Below, piece after piece: positions 1 through 9,158 of a DNA stretch of 64,000 nucleotides; the stretch's first letter is position 1; each line of letters opens with the position of its first letter. The notes beneath the pieces are model-generated. The model did no database searches and had not been told where the DNA came from. It saw only the letters and a list, made by a program, of their open reading frames with translations. Location of the stretch: assembly GCA_964439265.1 (NCBI GenBank), contig CAYTOA010000001.1:186001-250000 (forward strand). The letters run 5' to 3'. The position numbers and the translations under genes are program-made. The DNA comes from JAGVPT01 sp964439265 (lineage in GTDB: Bacteria; Bacteroidota; Ignavibacteria; UBA10030; UBA8401).

Positions 1-2
1 CG

Positions 3-2393
3 ATGTCTCAGCAGCATAGTCTCGATCGTGCAACGAGCCTTGGAAAGGACCTTGCCGAGTTCATCGGTTTAGTTAACATTTTGCTCGCCGTCTTCGCTAT
101 TGCGCTGGGTTTTGTGCTGACGCGTTCCATCACAAACCCCGTCAGCATTCTGAAGGAGGGAACCCAGAACATCATGGCTGGCAAGTTCGACCCGATAAAC
201 CTTAATCGTTCGGACGAGCTGGGGCAGCTTGCCGCCGACTTCAATAAAATGTCGACGATGCTGGGAAATAATTATACCCGGCTCAATGCTTATTCCGAAC
301 TGGTGACGGCCCTGAATGCCTATGCCGACATCCATACCGTTCAGCGAAGCAGTCTGCAGTTGTTGTGTCACCACTCAAAGGCGACAGTCGGTGCGCTGTA
401 CCTGATGAATGAGCACAAAAATATCCTCGAGCTCTCTGCCGGTTATGCGCTTAAGGAAAACGGTGAGAGTGTTAAAACGTTTGCGATGGGAGAGGGAATC
501 CCGGGGCAATGCGCAGCGGAACAACGGGTCCTCGAGGTCAAAAACATCCCCATCCTCTCAGGCTTTTCGGTCGATACCGGGCTTGTCGAGGTGGCGCCGT
601 ACTCGGTGCTCGCAGTACCGATCTTGTTCCAGGATAAAGTCCTGGGGGTTCTCCTCCTCGGCTCGATGAACCGCTTTGATGAATTGCAGAAAGAGATCAT
701 TAACAACTCTGTTCCGCAGCTTGGCGTCGCGATTACGAACGCGAGGAACTTTGAAGCGTCGCAGAAACTGACGCGCGAAGTTGCCTTGAAGAATGACGAA
801 TTGAACTCGAAGCACATGGAACTCGAAAAGGCGTACCGGGTGAAGTCTGATTTCCTAGCGAGCATGTCGCACGAACTCCGGACTCCGCTGAACTCGATCA
901 TAGGCTTCAGTTCGGTGCTGCTAGGTCCCAACGGCGACCCGTTGACGGCCGACCAGCATATGGCTCTCGAAAAAGTGCTGCGCAACGGAAAGCATTTGCT
1001 CCAGCTCATCAACGACATTCTTGATTTTTCGAAACTCGAATCGGGCCGGATGTCTGTCAACGTCGAGATGGACGACGCCGCCAACGTCGTCGCCAATTCC
1101 GTGATGGCAGTCGAAGGATTGCTGAAAGGAAAAGAGATCGTGCTGAAGCAGAATATCGGGCCGAATCTCCGGGCGCTGCAAACCGACTCTTTGAAAGTCA
1201 AACAGATTCTTGTCAACTTGCTCAGCAACGCGGCAAAATTTACGGAGAAGGGCGAAATCGTTGTTACCGTTGCACAGAAGAACGGGATGGTTTCTTTCTC
1301 GGTAAAAGATTCTGGCATCGGCATTGAAGCAAAGAACTTCAGCAAAGTCTTCGAAGAATTTCAGCAGATCGACAACAGCAACACCAGAAAGTATAAGGGG
1401 ACCGGGCTGGGTCTCCCAATTTCCCGCCGATTGGCGCTCATCCTCGGCGGTGACCTGACAGTGGAGAGTGAATTCGGCAAAGGTTCGAACTTTACACTGA
1501 CGATCCCGTCAGTGTTTCCAGAAGAGCTCCGCGAAAAATTAGAACGACCTGCACCTCCAATCATCTCGCGTCCTACGGCTGCACAGTCCGCGCCCGCGAT
1601 TTCAATATCACCCCCGTCAGCTTCGGCACCGCAAGTGCGGTACGCGCTCCCCGTTGCCGGGACAGGCACAAGGGTTCTTTGTATTGACGACGACCCCGAT
1701 GTTATCGAGATCCTTACAAAGTATCTTGTGCCCGAAGGCTATTCGGTGATGGGTGCAAATTCAGGAGACGAGGGGATCAGGCTCGCGCTCGAACATCCGC
1801 CGGCGCTCATCACGCTCGATATAATGATGCCGCATAAAGACGGATGGCAGGTATTGCGGGAGCTCAAAGCAAACGACAAATTGAAAGACATTCCGGTGAT
1901 TATTCATTCGATCATCGACAATAAGCCGTTGGCAATATCGCTCGGCGCGATCGACGTGATCGCAAAGCCTGCGGAGCCGAAACGTCTTCTTTCCCTCGTT
2001 CAACGGGCTTCTGGCTCGGGCGAGCATTTTGTTCTCGTCGTCGATGACGATCAAGATTTTACCCTCGCGGTGAAGCGGCTGCTCAATGTGGAAGGGTACA
2101 AAGTCGAAGTGGCGAATACCGGCGCGAGAGCATTCGAGATTCTCAGCACGTCAACGCCATCCATCATCTTTTTAGACCTTGTGATGCCCCAGATGGACGG
2201 CTTCGACGTTATTCAGCGGCTTCAGCATGACGAAACGTGGAAAAAAATCCCCGTAGTTGTTCTCTCCGGCAAGGAATTGTCGTCGGAAGAATGGGATAAA
2301 CTTAACGCATATGCGAAAGACTTCGTGAAGAAGGCAGAGTTCACGCAGGGGACTCTTTCAAACACAATCAAACAGATTCTGCGCAAGACGTAA
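3..2393 (+). CDS. Hybrid sensor histidine kinase (HAMP-GAF-HisKA-HATPase-REC-REC), 5' truncated
   Basis: This is a membrane-bound sensor kinase that should autophosphorylate and pass phosphate to its own receivers. Visible in order are one membrane helix (about residues 19-41), HAMP (42-92), GAF (95-250), HisKA with the phospho-acceptor His near residue 290 in SMSHELRTPLN, a HATPase domain with an intact GTGLGL box (about 390-505), and two receivers with phospho-acceptor Asp near 606 (LITLDIMMP) and 725 (IIFLDLVMP). The reading frame is open at the window edge. The usual first membrane helix and periplasmic sensor domain are missing, so the true start lies upstream and the first visible Met is probably internal. 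It heads a run of three kinase/receiver genes on one strand. Ser/Pro/Ala-rich sequence (about 520-550) links the kinase to the receivers. Domain calls are secure; the stimulus is unknown. Confidence 0.93.
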   Translation: MSQQHSLDRATSLGKDLAEFIGLVNILLAVFAIALGFVLTRSITNPVSILKEGTQNIMAGKFDPINLNRSDELGQLAADFNKMSTMLGNNYTRLNAYSELVTALNAYADIHTVQRSSLQLLCHHSKATVGALYLMNEHKNILELSAGYALKENGESVKTFAMGEGIPGQCAAEQRVLEVKNIPILSGFSVDTGLVEVAPYSVLAVPILFQDKVLGVLLLGSMNRFDELQKEIINNSVPQLGVAITNARNFEASQKLTREVALKNDELNSKHMELEKAYRVKSDFLASMSHELRTPLNSIIGFSSVLLGPNGDPLTADQHMALEKVLRNGKHLLQLINDILDFSKLESGRMSVNVEMDDAANVVANSVMAVEGLLKGKEIVLKQNIGPNLRALQTDSLKVKQILVNLLSNAAKFTEKGEIVVTVAQKNGMVSFSVKDSGIGIEAKNFSKVFEEFQQIDNSNTRKYKGTGLGLPISRRLALILGGDLTVESEFGKGSNFTLTIPSVFPEELREKLERPAPPIISRPTAAQSAPAISISPPSASAPQVRYALPVAGTGTRVLCIDDDPDVIEILTKYLVPEGYSVMGANSGDEGIRLALEHPPALITLDIMMPHKDGWQVLRELKANDKLKDIPVIIHSIIDNKPLAISLGAIDVIAKPAEPKRLLSLVQRASGSGEHFVLVVDDDQDFTLAVKRLLNVEGYKVEVANTGARAFEILSTSTPSIIFLDLVMPQMDGFDVIQRLQHDETWKKIPVVVLSGKELSSEEWDKLNAYAKDFVKKAEFTQGTLSNTIKQILRKT

Positions 2394-2421
2394 CAACAGC
2401 ACTACTTCGAAAGGTGGGAAA

Positions 2422-3543
2422 ATGGAAAATCCAGAACCGACGTTGTTAGTAGTCGATGACACAGAAGATAATCTTGATCTCCTGGAATTCGCGTTAAAGC
2501 GCAAGCCGATCAAGATGCTTCGTGCTTCGAGCGGGAGGCAATGCCTGGCGATCGCCCAGGAAAAAAACCCGGACGTTATCCTTCTCGACATTCAAATGCC
2601 CGAGATGGACGGTTTCGAAACGCTCATGCATTTGAGAGCCAATCCGATAACGACAAAGATACCGGTCATCTTCTTGACGGCCCAGCGCAAGGACGCGAGC
2701 AGCATTGAACAGGGGCTGGAACTGGGGGCCGACGAGTATTTGACGAAGCCGATCGACACTGAAGAACTTCTCGTGCGGACAAAAATGCTTGTCAGATTGA
2801 AACGGGCGGAGTCGGAGCTTGAGCGCACAAAAGCCGATTTCATGGCGATGCTGGTTCACGATCTGCGGAGCCCGCTGAACGGAATCAAGAGTGTCATTGA
2901 TTTCTATCGTGAAATCAGGGATCAGAATAAGCAGTTTTCGGCTGAACAGCTCGGTCTACTTGATACCGCCGGCGACTCGGCGCGGCGAATGCTCGAGCTG
3001 ATCAACGACATCCTCGACCTTTCAAAGTTTGAAGCCGGGAACATGACTCTAGACAAACAGAAGATCACTGTGTCGGTCATCCTCGATACGGTGTGCCGGG
3101 AAACGGCCCTTCAGTTCAAGCAAAAGAATATTTCCATCATCAAACAGTACGGAGAGAAGTTACCCGAAGTGTTCGTGGACGCCGAGAAGATCGCGCAGGT
3201 GGCCATGAACCTCCTCAGCAACGCGATGAAGTTCACGAAGAGCGGCGGATCGGTCACAATCACGACCTCGCTGGTCAACGATACCGTGGGCCCTCTTGCG
3301 GAGAACAAGCCGTTCGTGAAAGTGAGCGTTACCGATACCGGCGTGGGAATACCGGCGGAGGAAATTCCGCAGCTCTTCGAGCGTTACAAGCAAGTGTCAA
3401 CGGCGAGAAGGACCAAACAGAAAGGAACTGGCCTCGGGCTGTCGATCTGCAAGCTGATCGTCCAGTCGCACGGGGGGAAGATGAGCGTAGAAAGCGAAGT
3501 AGGCAAGTATACGACATTCTATTTCTCGCTGCCGATCGAATAG
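2422..3543 (+). CDS. Response regulator-histidine kinase (REC-HisKA-HATPase)
   Basis: This is a soluble 373-residue protein with an N-terminal receiver (about 8-122, phospho-acceptor Asp56 in ILLDIQMP) joined to a complete kinase core. The H-box His is near residue 146 in MLVHDLRSPLN, the N-box is LLSNAMKFT, and the G-boxes are DTGVGI and GTGLGL. It has no membrane segment or ligand-binding domain, so its input is most likely phosphate arriving at the receiver. A GGTGG-like ribosome site (aggtggg) lies about 6 bases before the ATG. It starts 28 bases after the preceding hybrid kinase and ends 35 bases before the next REC-kinase, which suggests one operon and a phosphorelay. The receiver has FLTAQR and the conserved TKPID lysine. 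Confidence 0.93.
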   Translation: MENPEPTLLVVDDTEDNLDLLEFALKRKPIKMLRASSGRQCLAIAQEKNPDVILLDIQMPEMDGFETLMHLRANPITTKIPVIFLTAQRKDASSIEQGLELGADEYLTKPIDTEELLVRTKMLVRLKRAESELERTKADFMAMLVHDLRSPLNGIKSVIDFYREIRDQNKQFSAEQLGLLDTAGDSARRMLELINDILDLSKFEAGNMTLDKQKITVSVILDTVCRETALQFKQKNISIIKQYGEKLPEVFVDAEKIAQVAMNLLSNAMKFTKSGGSVTITTSLVNDTVGPLAENKPFVKVSVTDTGVGIPAEEIPQLFERYKQVSTARRTKQKGTGLGLSICKLIVQSHGGKMSVESEVGKYTTFYFSLPIE

Positions 3544-3578
3544 ACAACTTTATCCCCTCAAACTATGAGTGAACCTGT

Positions 3579-4673
3579 ATGAAAGACAAAATCCTTGTTG
3601 TAGACGACGAAGACAGTCTTCGGATGACGGTCAAACTTCGTCTTCAGACTGCTGATTTCGATGTCCAGGTGGCGCAGGACGGAGAAGAGGCTCTCGAGAT
3701 CCTCAAAAAAGGACCCATCGATCTCGTGCTCCTCGATATCAATATGCCGAAGATGGACGGCATCGAAACGCTCGGGCATATCACGAGGGATTATCCATGG
3801 ACGGAGATCATCATGCTGACCGGGTTCGCGGATTTTTCTACGGCGATCGAATGTCTCAAGAAGGGAGCGAAAGATTATCTTGTCAAGCCGATTGAAATGA
3901 CAGAGCTTGTCACGCGCGTGAAAGCAACCCTTCGGGCCAAAACTTCGGAGCAGGCATTTCGCGATCTTCAGCAGCGCTATATGTCAACTTTTTTTCATGA
4001 TCTCCTGGGACCGCTGACCACGGTCGATTCGACCGTGGAACATCTCGTTGAAGGCAAGTCGGGAACAGTGTCGAAAGAGCAAGCGCTGCTTCTCCGGTAT
4101 GCCGGGGAACTGACAGAAAAAATGACCCAGCGGGTGAAAGAAATGATCGACCTTTCCCAGTTCGAAGCGGGGCTGGTGGTCATCGACCGAAAACCATTCG
4201 ACATACCGGTCTTTGCCGAAATGATGTGCGCCCGGTACGAGATCCTTGCGAAGGCAAAAGATATCAAGCTCGCGAAGAAAATCGAGAAGGACCTTCCCGC
4301 CGTAAGCTTTGATTTCGACAAAGTTGCGCAGGTGTTCAATAACATCTTTGACAACGCGATCAAGTACTCCCTTCGCGAAGGAGTCATCTCGATCATCGTT
4401 TCCAAGAAAGTTGAAACAGAACTCGGCCGGAAAAAAGAGTACATCGTCTTTTCGGTCAAAGACAACGGAGTCGGCATTCGGCCCGACGAACTTCCGCTTG
4501 TGTTCAACAAGTACAAAGAGCAGCTCACGTCAAAACCCGCCGACCTGAAGACCACGGTACTCGGCCTCGCAATATCGCGCCACATCGTGGAGGCGCACGG
4601 CGGCAAGATCTGGGCCGACTCTGAAGTCGGTAAGGGGAGCACGTTCAGCTTCTCTCTGCCGGTGAATGAGTGA
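3579..4673 (+). CDS. Receiver-histidine kinase-like protein with divergent catalytic boxes
   Basis: The 364-residue protein repeats the REC-kinase plan of its upstream neighbour. Its receiver is intact (Asp53 in VLLDINMP, KPIE lysine). The kinase part is divergent: the H-box reads FFHDLLGPLT with His near 140, and the second glycine box reads LKTTVLGLAIS where active kinases normally have GTGLGL. The N-box (FDNAIKYS) and first G-box (DNGVGI) are kept. It may be a weak kinase, a phosphatase-biased enzyme or a scaffold in the relay. No membrane helix is present. The downstream gene at 4742 follows within 70 bases and may be co-transcribed. Confidence 0.9.
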   Translation: MKDKILVVDDEDSLRMTVKLRLQTADFDVQVAQDGEEALEILKKGPIDLVLLDINMPKMDGIETLGHITRDYPWTEIIMLTGFADFSTAIECLKKGAKDYLVKPIEMTELVTRVKATLRAKTSEQAFRDLQQRYMSTFFHDLLGPLTTVDSTVEHLVEGKSGTVSKEQALLLRYAGELTEKMTQRVKEMIDLSQFEAGLVVIDRKPFDIPVFAEMMCARYEILAKAKDIKLAKKIEKDLPAVSFDFDKVAQVFNNIFDNAIKYSLREGVISIIVSKKVETELGRKKEYIVFSVKDNGVGIRPDELPLVFNKYKEQLTSKPADLKTTVLGLAISRHIVEAHGGKIWADSEVGKGSTFSFSLPVNE

Positions 4674-4741
4674 TCGAAGAGGCGGGAAGAATTTGCAGGT
4701 CGGCAGTGCACTCTCGCTTGTAGGGCGACAGACAGGATATC

Positions 4742-5461
4742 ATGGCTCAAAAAAAAAATCCAGAGACTGTCCAGTTCAGGTACACGTTCGAATTTGAAAA
4801 CGGAAATGCAAAAATTTTCGAAATCACGCTGAACGGAACAACGCTGGAACTTATCCAGGACAAGAATCTTCCGAAGCCGGATTGGACGAGGTTGAGTTTC
4901 TATCCCTGCGAAAATTGCCCGCTTGCGCAGCACACCGAATACTGTCCCGTCGCCGTGAACCTCTCACAGATTATTACCGAATTCGAAGATTCTGTTTCCC
5001 ATGAACGGACGCGCGTGACGGTCGAGACGCCCGAGCGGACGTACATGAAAGAGACCACCCTGCAAAAAGGACTGAGCTCGATCATCGGCATCTACATGGT
5101 GACAAGCAATTGTCCGGTAATGGATAAGCTCCGTCCAATGGTGCGGTTCCATCTGCCGTTTGCCACCCCTACTGAAACGCTCTTCCGGACCGTCTCGACG
5201 TATTTGACCGGTCAATTCTTGCTGATGAGGGATGGGAAAAAGCCCGATTGGGATCTCGACAAGCTCGTTGAGCTCTACAAGTCTGTTTCCGCAGTCAACA
5301 AAGGAATGTCGCGCAGAATCTCGAATGCGTCGATTAAGGACGCAAACGTTAATGCCGTGATTATTCTGCACTCGTTTGGCGATGCGGTACCCTATTTTGT
5401 CGAAAACGGACTGGACGAGATCAAACATTTTTTCGATATTTATACGAAGGACAACCACTGA
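4742..5461 (+). CDS. Conserved protein of unknown function with a Cys-rich motif
   Basis: I do not recognise this 239-residue protein with certainty; it recalls the DUF6901-type proteins found beside signalling genes. It has an N-terminal beta-rich stretch (about 10-50), then C56-x2-C59-x8-C68 in PCENCPLAQHTEYCP, followed by a mixed alpha/beta region with a further SNCPVM cysteine near 124. The cysteines could bind metal or an iron-sulphur centre. No signal peptide or membrane helix is seen. It lies immediately downstream of three histidine-kinase genes on the same strand, so it may be the output or a partner of that relay. The ATG has a CAGGA site seven or so bases upstream. Confidence 0.75.
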   Translation: MAQKKNPETVQFRYTFEFENGNAKIFEITLNGTTLELIQDKNLPKPDWTRLSFYPCENCPLAQHTEYCPVAVNLSQIITEFEDSVSHERTRVTVETPERTYMKETTLQKGLSSIIGIYMVTSNCPVMDKLRPMVRFHLPFATPTETLFRTVSTYLTGQFLLMRDGKKPDWDLDKLVELYKSVSAVNKGMSRRISNASIKDANVNAVIILHSFGDAVPYFVENGLDEIKHFFDIYTKDNH

Positions 5462-5602
5462 GAAGTTCGCTGAACGCCGACGTCCGCTGATCGAAGCGCC
5501 TGGACGAGGCTGAAAAAGCAACGTAGCATCTTCGTCCACGGTTTCGTATATTTTTTCCCACCCTGTGCAGCGTACCATCATCCACTAATCGGAGCGTACT
5601 GA

Positions 5603-7108
5603 ATGGCAAACAATCTTTTTGCAAAAAAACCTCTCGCACTCCTTCTTGAAGAGATGAAAGGGGAAAACAGGCTGCGCCGTGTTCTCGGACCGGTCACGCT
5701 TACGAGTCTCGGTGTCGGTGCGATCATCGGAACCGGGATTTTTGTCCTCACGGGTGTGGCGGCCCACGACAAGGCAGGCCCAGGGCTCATACTCTCTTTT
5801 GCGGCAGCAGGCGTTGCCTGCGTCTTTGCAGCTCTCTGTTACGCTGAATTCGCGTCGATGGCGCCCGTGGCAGGCTCCGCATACACCTACGCGTATGCCA
5901 CGCTCGGCGAGCTTTTTGCCTGGATTATCGGCTGGGATCTCGTCCTTGAGTACGCCGTCGGATCGTCGACGGTCGCACACGGATGGTCTGCGCACTTTCA
6001 AGACCTTCTGAAAAGTTTCGGCATCATTCTTCCGTATTCGTTTGCCAACGCCCCGTTCGATTTTAATCTCGACACGGGGCATTTTATCGCGACTGGTGCG
6101 TTCTTTGACGTACCCGCGATTCTCATCACTGCCGCGATCACCACGATTCTCGTTATCGGGATTAAGGAGAGCGCAGGCTTTAACGCAGGGATGGTCATCG
6201 TGAAGCTCGCAATCGTCTTATTCGTGATTGTTGTGGGCGTGTTTTACATCGACCCGGCAAATTGGCACCCGTTCGCTCCCTACGGTTACACGGGAATAGG
6301 TTTTTTTGGACATACATTGTTCGGACAAACTGGCCCAAGCGGAGCGCCCGTGGGTGTGCTTGCGGGGGCGGCAATTATTTTCTTCGCCTACATCGGGTTC
6401 GATTCCGTTTCCACTCATGCTGAAGAGGCGAAGAACCCGAGACGAGATGTTCCCATAGGAATTATCGCTTCATTGATCATCTGCACAGTTCTCTATATAG
6501 TGGTGTCTGCGATCCTCACTGGCATGATCCCATCTGATAAGATCGACATCAATGCACCCGTGGCCAATGCATTTGCTCAGAAAGGATTGCCATGGGCGAG
6601 GCGCATAATTGACGTGGGTGCAATTACGGGCATTACTTCCGTTCTGCTGGTGATGATGCTCAGCCAGCCGCGCGTGCTGCTTGCCATGGCTCGTGATGGT
6701 TTGGTGCCAACGAGTTTCTTCGGCGCAGTCCACGAGAAGTTCCGAACGCCCTGGAAAGCAACGATTCTCACTGGTGTTTTCGTGGCGGCGATGGCGGCGT
6801 TTCTTCCTCTCCGGATACTTGCCGAGTTGACGAACATCGGTACGCTGCTCGCGTTCGTTATTGTCTGCACGGCGGTGTTGATTATGCGGCGAACCAACCC
6901 GAACGCCGAACGACCGTTCCGTGCACCGTTTGTCCCTCTTGTTCCGATTCTCGGTATCCTTAGCTGCCTCCTGTTGATGTTCTCTCTTCCTGTTGAAAAC
7001 TGGTACCGGTTGTTCATTTGGCTCGGGCTTGGTTTCATCATCTATTTTAGTTATGGACGGCACAACAGCGTAATGGCAAAAATCCGTGCAGCTGAGGCAC
7101 GAAAGTGA
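5603..7108 (+). CDS. APC-superfamily amino-acid permease (cationic amino-acid transporter type)
   Basis: This 501-residue polytopic inner-membrane protein has about 12 predicted helices. The first contains the APC signature GVGAIIGTGIFVLTG, followed by SFAAAGVACVFAALCYAEFA and the central FFAYIGFDSVSTHAEEAKNP. Those motifs are typical of the YfnA/CAT branch that imports cationic or branched amino acids with a cation or proton. Length is normal for the family. The start is an ATG after a GGAG site. The substrate cannot be fixed from sequence. About 140 bases separate it from the signalling cluster, so it probably has its own promoter. Confidence 0.92.
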   Translation: MANNLFAKKPLALLLEEMKGENRLRRVLGPVTLTSLGVGAIIGTGIFVLTGVAAHDKAGPGLILSFAAAGVACVFAALCYAEFASMAPVAGSAYTYAYATLGELFAWIIGWDLVLEYAVGSSTVAHGWSAHFQDLLKSFGIILPYSFANAPFDFNLDTGHFIATGAFFDVPAILITAAITTILVIGIKESAGFNAGMVIVKLAIVLFVIVVGVFYIDPANWHPFAPYGYTGIGFFGHTLFGQTGPSGAPVGVLAGAAIIFFAYIGFDSVSTHAEEAKNPRRDVPIGIIASLIICTVLYIVVSAILTGMIPSDKIDINAPVANAFAQKGLPWARRIIDVGAITGITSVLLVMMLSQPRVLLAMARDGLVPTSFFGAVHEKFRTPWKATILTGVFVAAMAAFLPLRILAELTNIGTLLAFVIVCTAVLIMRRTNPNAERPFRAPFVPLVPILGILSCLLLMFSLPVENWYRLFIWLGLGFIIYFSYGRHNSVMAKIRAAEARK

Positions 7109-7157
7109 ACTTTAATCAACCTTTTATTCATTCAATAGCTTGGTAAGGAGAATCATC

Positions 7158-7715
7158 ATGACACAACTGCACTTGCTCTGGCTCCCCATTTTGCTATCCT
7201 CTGCTATTGTGTTTATTGTGAGTTCCATCATCCACATGCTTTCACCGTGGCACAAGAATGACTATCCAAAATTAGCGAACGAGGAAAAGGTTATGGATGC
7301 GCTTCGGCCGCTTGACATTCCGCCGGGAGAGTACATGATGCCCCGTCCAGCAGACCGAGAAGAGATGAAATCGCCCGAGTTTGCCGAGAAGCTGAAGAAG
7401 GGTCCGGTGCTGCTGATGACAGTCTGGAAGGGCCATCTTTCTATGGGGAAAAACCTTGTTATGTGGCTCATCTACACCGCAGTCATGGGCCTGTTCGCGG
7501 CGTATGTCACCGGACGCGCTCTTCCCGTTGGAGCAACCTATCTTCATGTTTTCCGGTTTGCGGGCGCTACAACATTCCTCGGCTATTCCGCCGCACTCTG
7601 GCAATCGTCGATATGGTATAACAAACCGTGGAGCATTACTATCAAGTCCACTGTGGATGGATTGATCTACGCGCTCCTGACCGCAGGTGTTTTTGGCTGG
7701 CTTTGGCCGCAATAA
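7158..7715 (+). CDS. Conserved small membrane protein, function unknown
   Basis: This 185-residue protein has one N-terminal membrane helix (about 8-28), a polar loop with SPWHKNDYPKLANEE and a Pro-rich PPGEYMMPRP segment, and about three C-terminal helices, the last including YNKPWSITIKSTVDGLIY. I chose the ATG at 7158 because TAAGGAG ends seven bases before it; an in-frame TTG 18 bases upstream lacks such a site. It is 49 bases downstream of the permease and could be co-transcribed. I cannot name a family beyond an uncharacterised membrane protein. Confidence 0.8.
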   Translation: MTQLHLLWLPILLSSAIVFIVSSIIHMLSPWHKNDYPKLANEEKVMDALRPLDIPPGEYMMPRPADREEMKSPEFAEKLKKGPVLLMTVWKGHLSMGKNLVMWLIYTAVMGLFAAYVTGRALPVGATYLHVFRFAGATTFLGYSAALWQSSIWYNKPWSITIKSTVDGLIYALLTAGVFGWLWPQ

Positions 7716-8064
7716 GGTACCACGGTACCTACTTCATGCCGTGAACAAGCGAGCTTTTCGATTGGCCGAACAGAGGAGTGTCTAGGGTTTGGACATGACA
7801 TTGTCAAAATTCCCAGCATTCCGCTCTTTTTGATCTTTGCTGCTCTTGCGCTCGTTGTTTCGTCGGTCCTTGCGCAAGAGCGGCCAATCGATCAAGCAAT
7901 GGCGCAACCGGATTAGTGAACGCATCGCATCGTCGACGAACGATCATCAGGTAAGAACCCTTCATCAACGCGGCCTTCTGCAACATTTCCACCCAACTAA
8001 CCGTATTCATATCGAGTCCAACTATGAGGACTTCCTCTAACCGGCACAATTGCAAGGATTCTTC
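7716..8064 (+). pseudogene. Gene-poor gap with a possible decayed secreted-protein gene
   Basis: The 349-base gap before the efflux adaptor has no convincing intact gene. An ATG at 7795 begins MTLSK and stops soon after. Reading resumed one frame over at the A4 tract (7806-7809) gives a textbook signal peptide, IPLFLIFAALALVVSSVLAQ, then stops near 7912. A third frame is open from there to 8040. This looks like a short secreted-protein gene, conceivably a TolC-type outer-membrane component expected in front of such an adaptor, broken by frameshifts. A GGTACC-AC-GGTACC inverted repeat sits at about 7716-7729. A minus-strand ORF over the same bases is an alternative I could not exclude. Confidence 0.3.
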
Positions 8065-9156
8065 ATGAAAAAGAAGATATTCATTTCCTCATTTGCGGTG
8101 GTCGCGCTAACCGCTGCGGGATTTCTCTTCTTCGGAAATTCCAAAAGTTCAAAGGAAACAGAACTCCCGAAAGTAAAAATTTCGCGGGGTAACATTGTCG
8201 ACAAAGCTCTTGCCGTCGGTACGATCGAGCCGGAGAATGAAATTTCCGTGAAGTCGAAGGTCGGAGGCGTCGTGAAGCAGATCTTCGCCTATGCCGGAAC
8301 GTTCGTGAACGCGGGAGAGCCATTGCTTGAGGTAAGGCCCGACCCGGCGCCGCAGGAACTCGCGGACGCAAAAAGAGGAGTGCAGCTTGCAGAGGTTGAA
8401 GTTGAAAATGTGTCCAAGGATCTTGCCCGGGAAGAGGTAATGTTCAAGAAGAAAATGATTTCGAGCAAAGAATACGAAGATGCACAACGTAAGTCTCAGG
8501 AGGGCGACCTCCATTTGAATATCGCTAAAGAGAATCTTGCGCTCCTTGAAAGCGGGCGGGTCGACATCGGTAATACCAAAATTGAGTCTATTGTCAAAGC
8601 GCCCATCAGCGGATATGTACTGAGTGAATCCGTCCAGGTCGGCGATCCCGTAACTCCCCTGACCACGTACCAGGAAGGAACGATCTTGATGAAGATGGCG
8701 AGCATGGAACGGCTTCTGTTCAAAGGTACCGTGGATGAGATTGACGTCGGTAAGCTGAAAGAAGGGATGGCGACCGAGCTGAAAGTCGGCGCACTTCCGA
8801 ACGATACAATCCAGGGAACGCTCAAGAAAATTTCATTGAAAGCTGACAAGAAAGAGAACGCCACTGTTTTCGCCATTGAAATTCTCATTCCGAAGGCGAG
8901 CAACGCGACGCTGCGAGCCGGATATTCTGCGAACGCTAACATCATTATCCAGAAGAAAGAGAACGTCCTGATGATCCCGGAGCGCGTAGTGACGTTCAGG
9001 AACGATTCGGCGATCGTGAAACTCGCGCTCGGGGCAGGCAAAGAAGAACAGCGCGTTATCAAGACCGGCCTGAGCGACGCGATCAACATCGAAGTGATCG
9101 ACGGATTGAAAGAAGGAGATGAAGTGTTCGAGAAACCGGTCAAAAAAATCGATTAA
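8065..9156 (+). CDS. HlyD/MacA-family periplasmic adaptor of an ABC export system
   Basis: This is a membrane-fusion protein of 363 residues. It has an N-terminal anchor or uncleaved signal (about 6-24), a lipoyl-like half (VKSKVGGVVKQIFAYAGTFV), a coiled-coil hairpin (about 95-160), the second lipoyl half (IVKAPISGYV), and beta-barrel and membrane-proximal domains. Adaptors of this family link inner-membrane ABC permeases to an outer-membrane channel. I used the ATG at 8065, preceded by an AAGGA site, rather than the TTG at 8050. Two MacB-like permease genes follow at once, the first 2 bases after its stop, so the three form one operon. Confidence 0.9.
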   Translation: MKKKIFISSFAVVALTAAGFLFFGNSKSSKETELPKVKISRGNIVDKALAVGTIEPENEISVKSKVGGVVKQIFAYAGTFVNAGEPLLEVRPDPAPQELADAKRGVQLAEVEVENVSKDLAREEVMFKKKMISSKEYEDAQRKSQEGDLHLNIAKENLALLESGRVDIGNTKIESIVKAPISGYVLSESVQVGDPVTPLTTYQEGTILMKMASMERLLFKGTVDEIDVGKLKEGMATELKVGALPNDTIQGTLKKISLKADKKENATVFAIEILIPKASNATLRAGYSANANIIIQKKENVLMIPERVVTFRNDSAIVKLALGAGKEEQRVIKTGLSDAINIEVIDGLKEGDEVFEKPVKKID

Positions 9157-9158
9157 CC

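Noticed and set aside
443..1345. Long minus-strand open frame (300 codons) inside the first kinase gene
   Set aside because: The plus-strand frame encodes clear GAF and HisKA domains over the same bases; the minus frame has Ser/Phe-rich filler and no ribosome site.
4964..5581. 205-codon minus-strand frame
   Set aside because: Covers the Cys-motif gene on the other strand; His/Arg-rich filler and no start signal.
7804..8055. Minus-strand 83-codon frame in the gap before the efflux adaptor
   Set aside because: Somewhat protein-like but no ribosome site or relative known; the plus-strand signal peptide reading is at least as good. Left unresolved.
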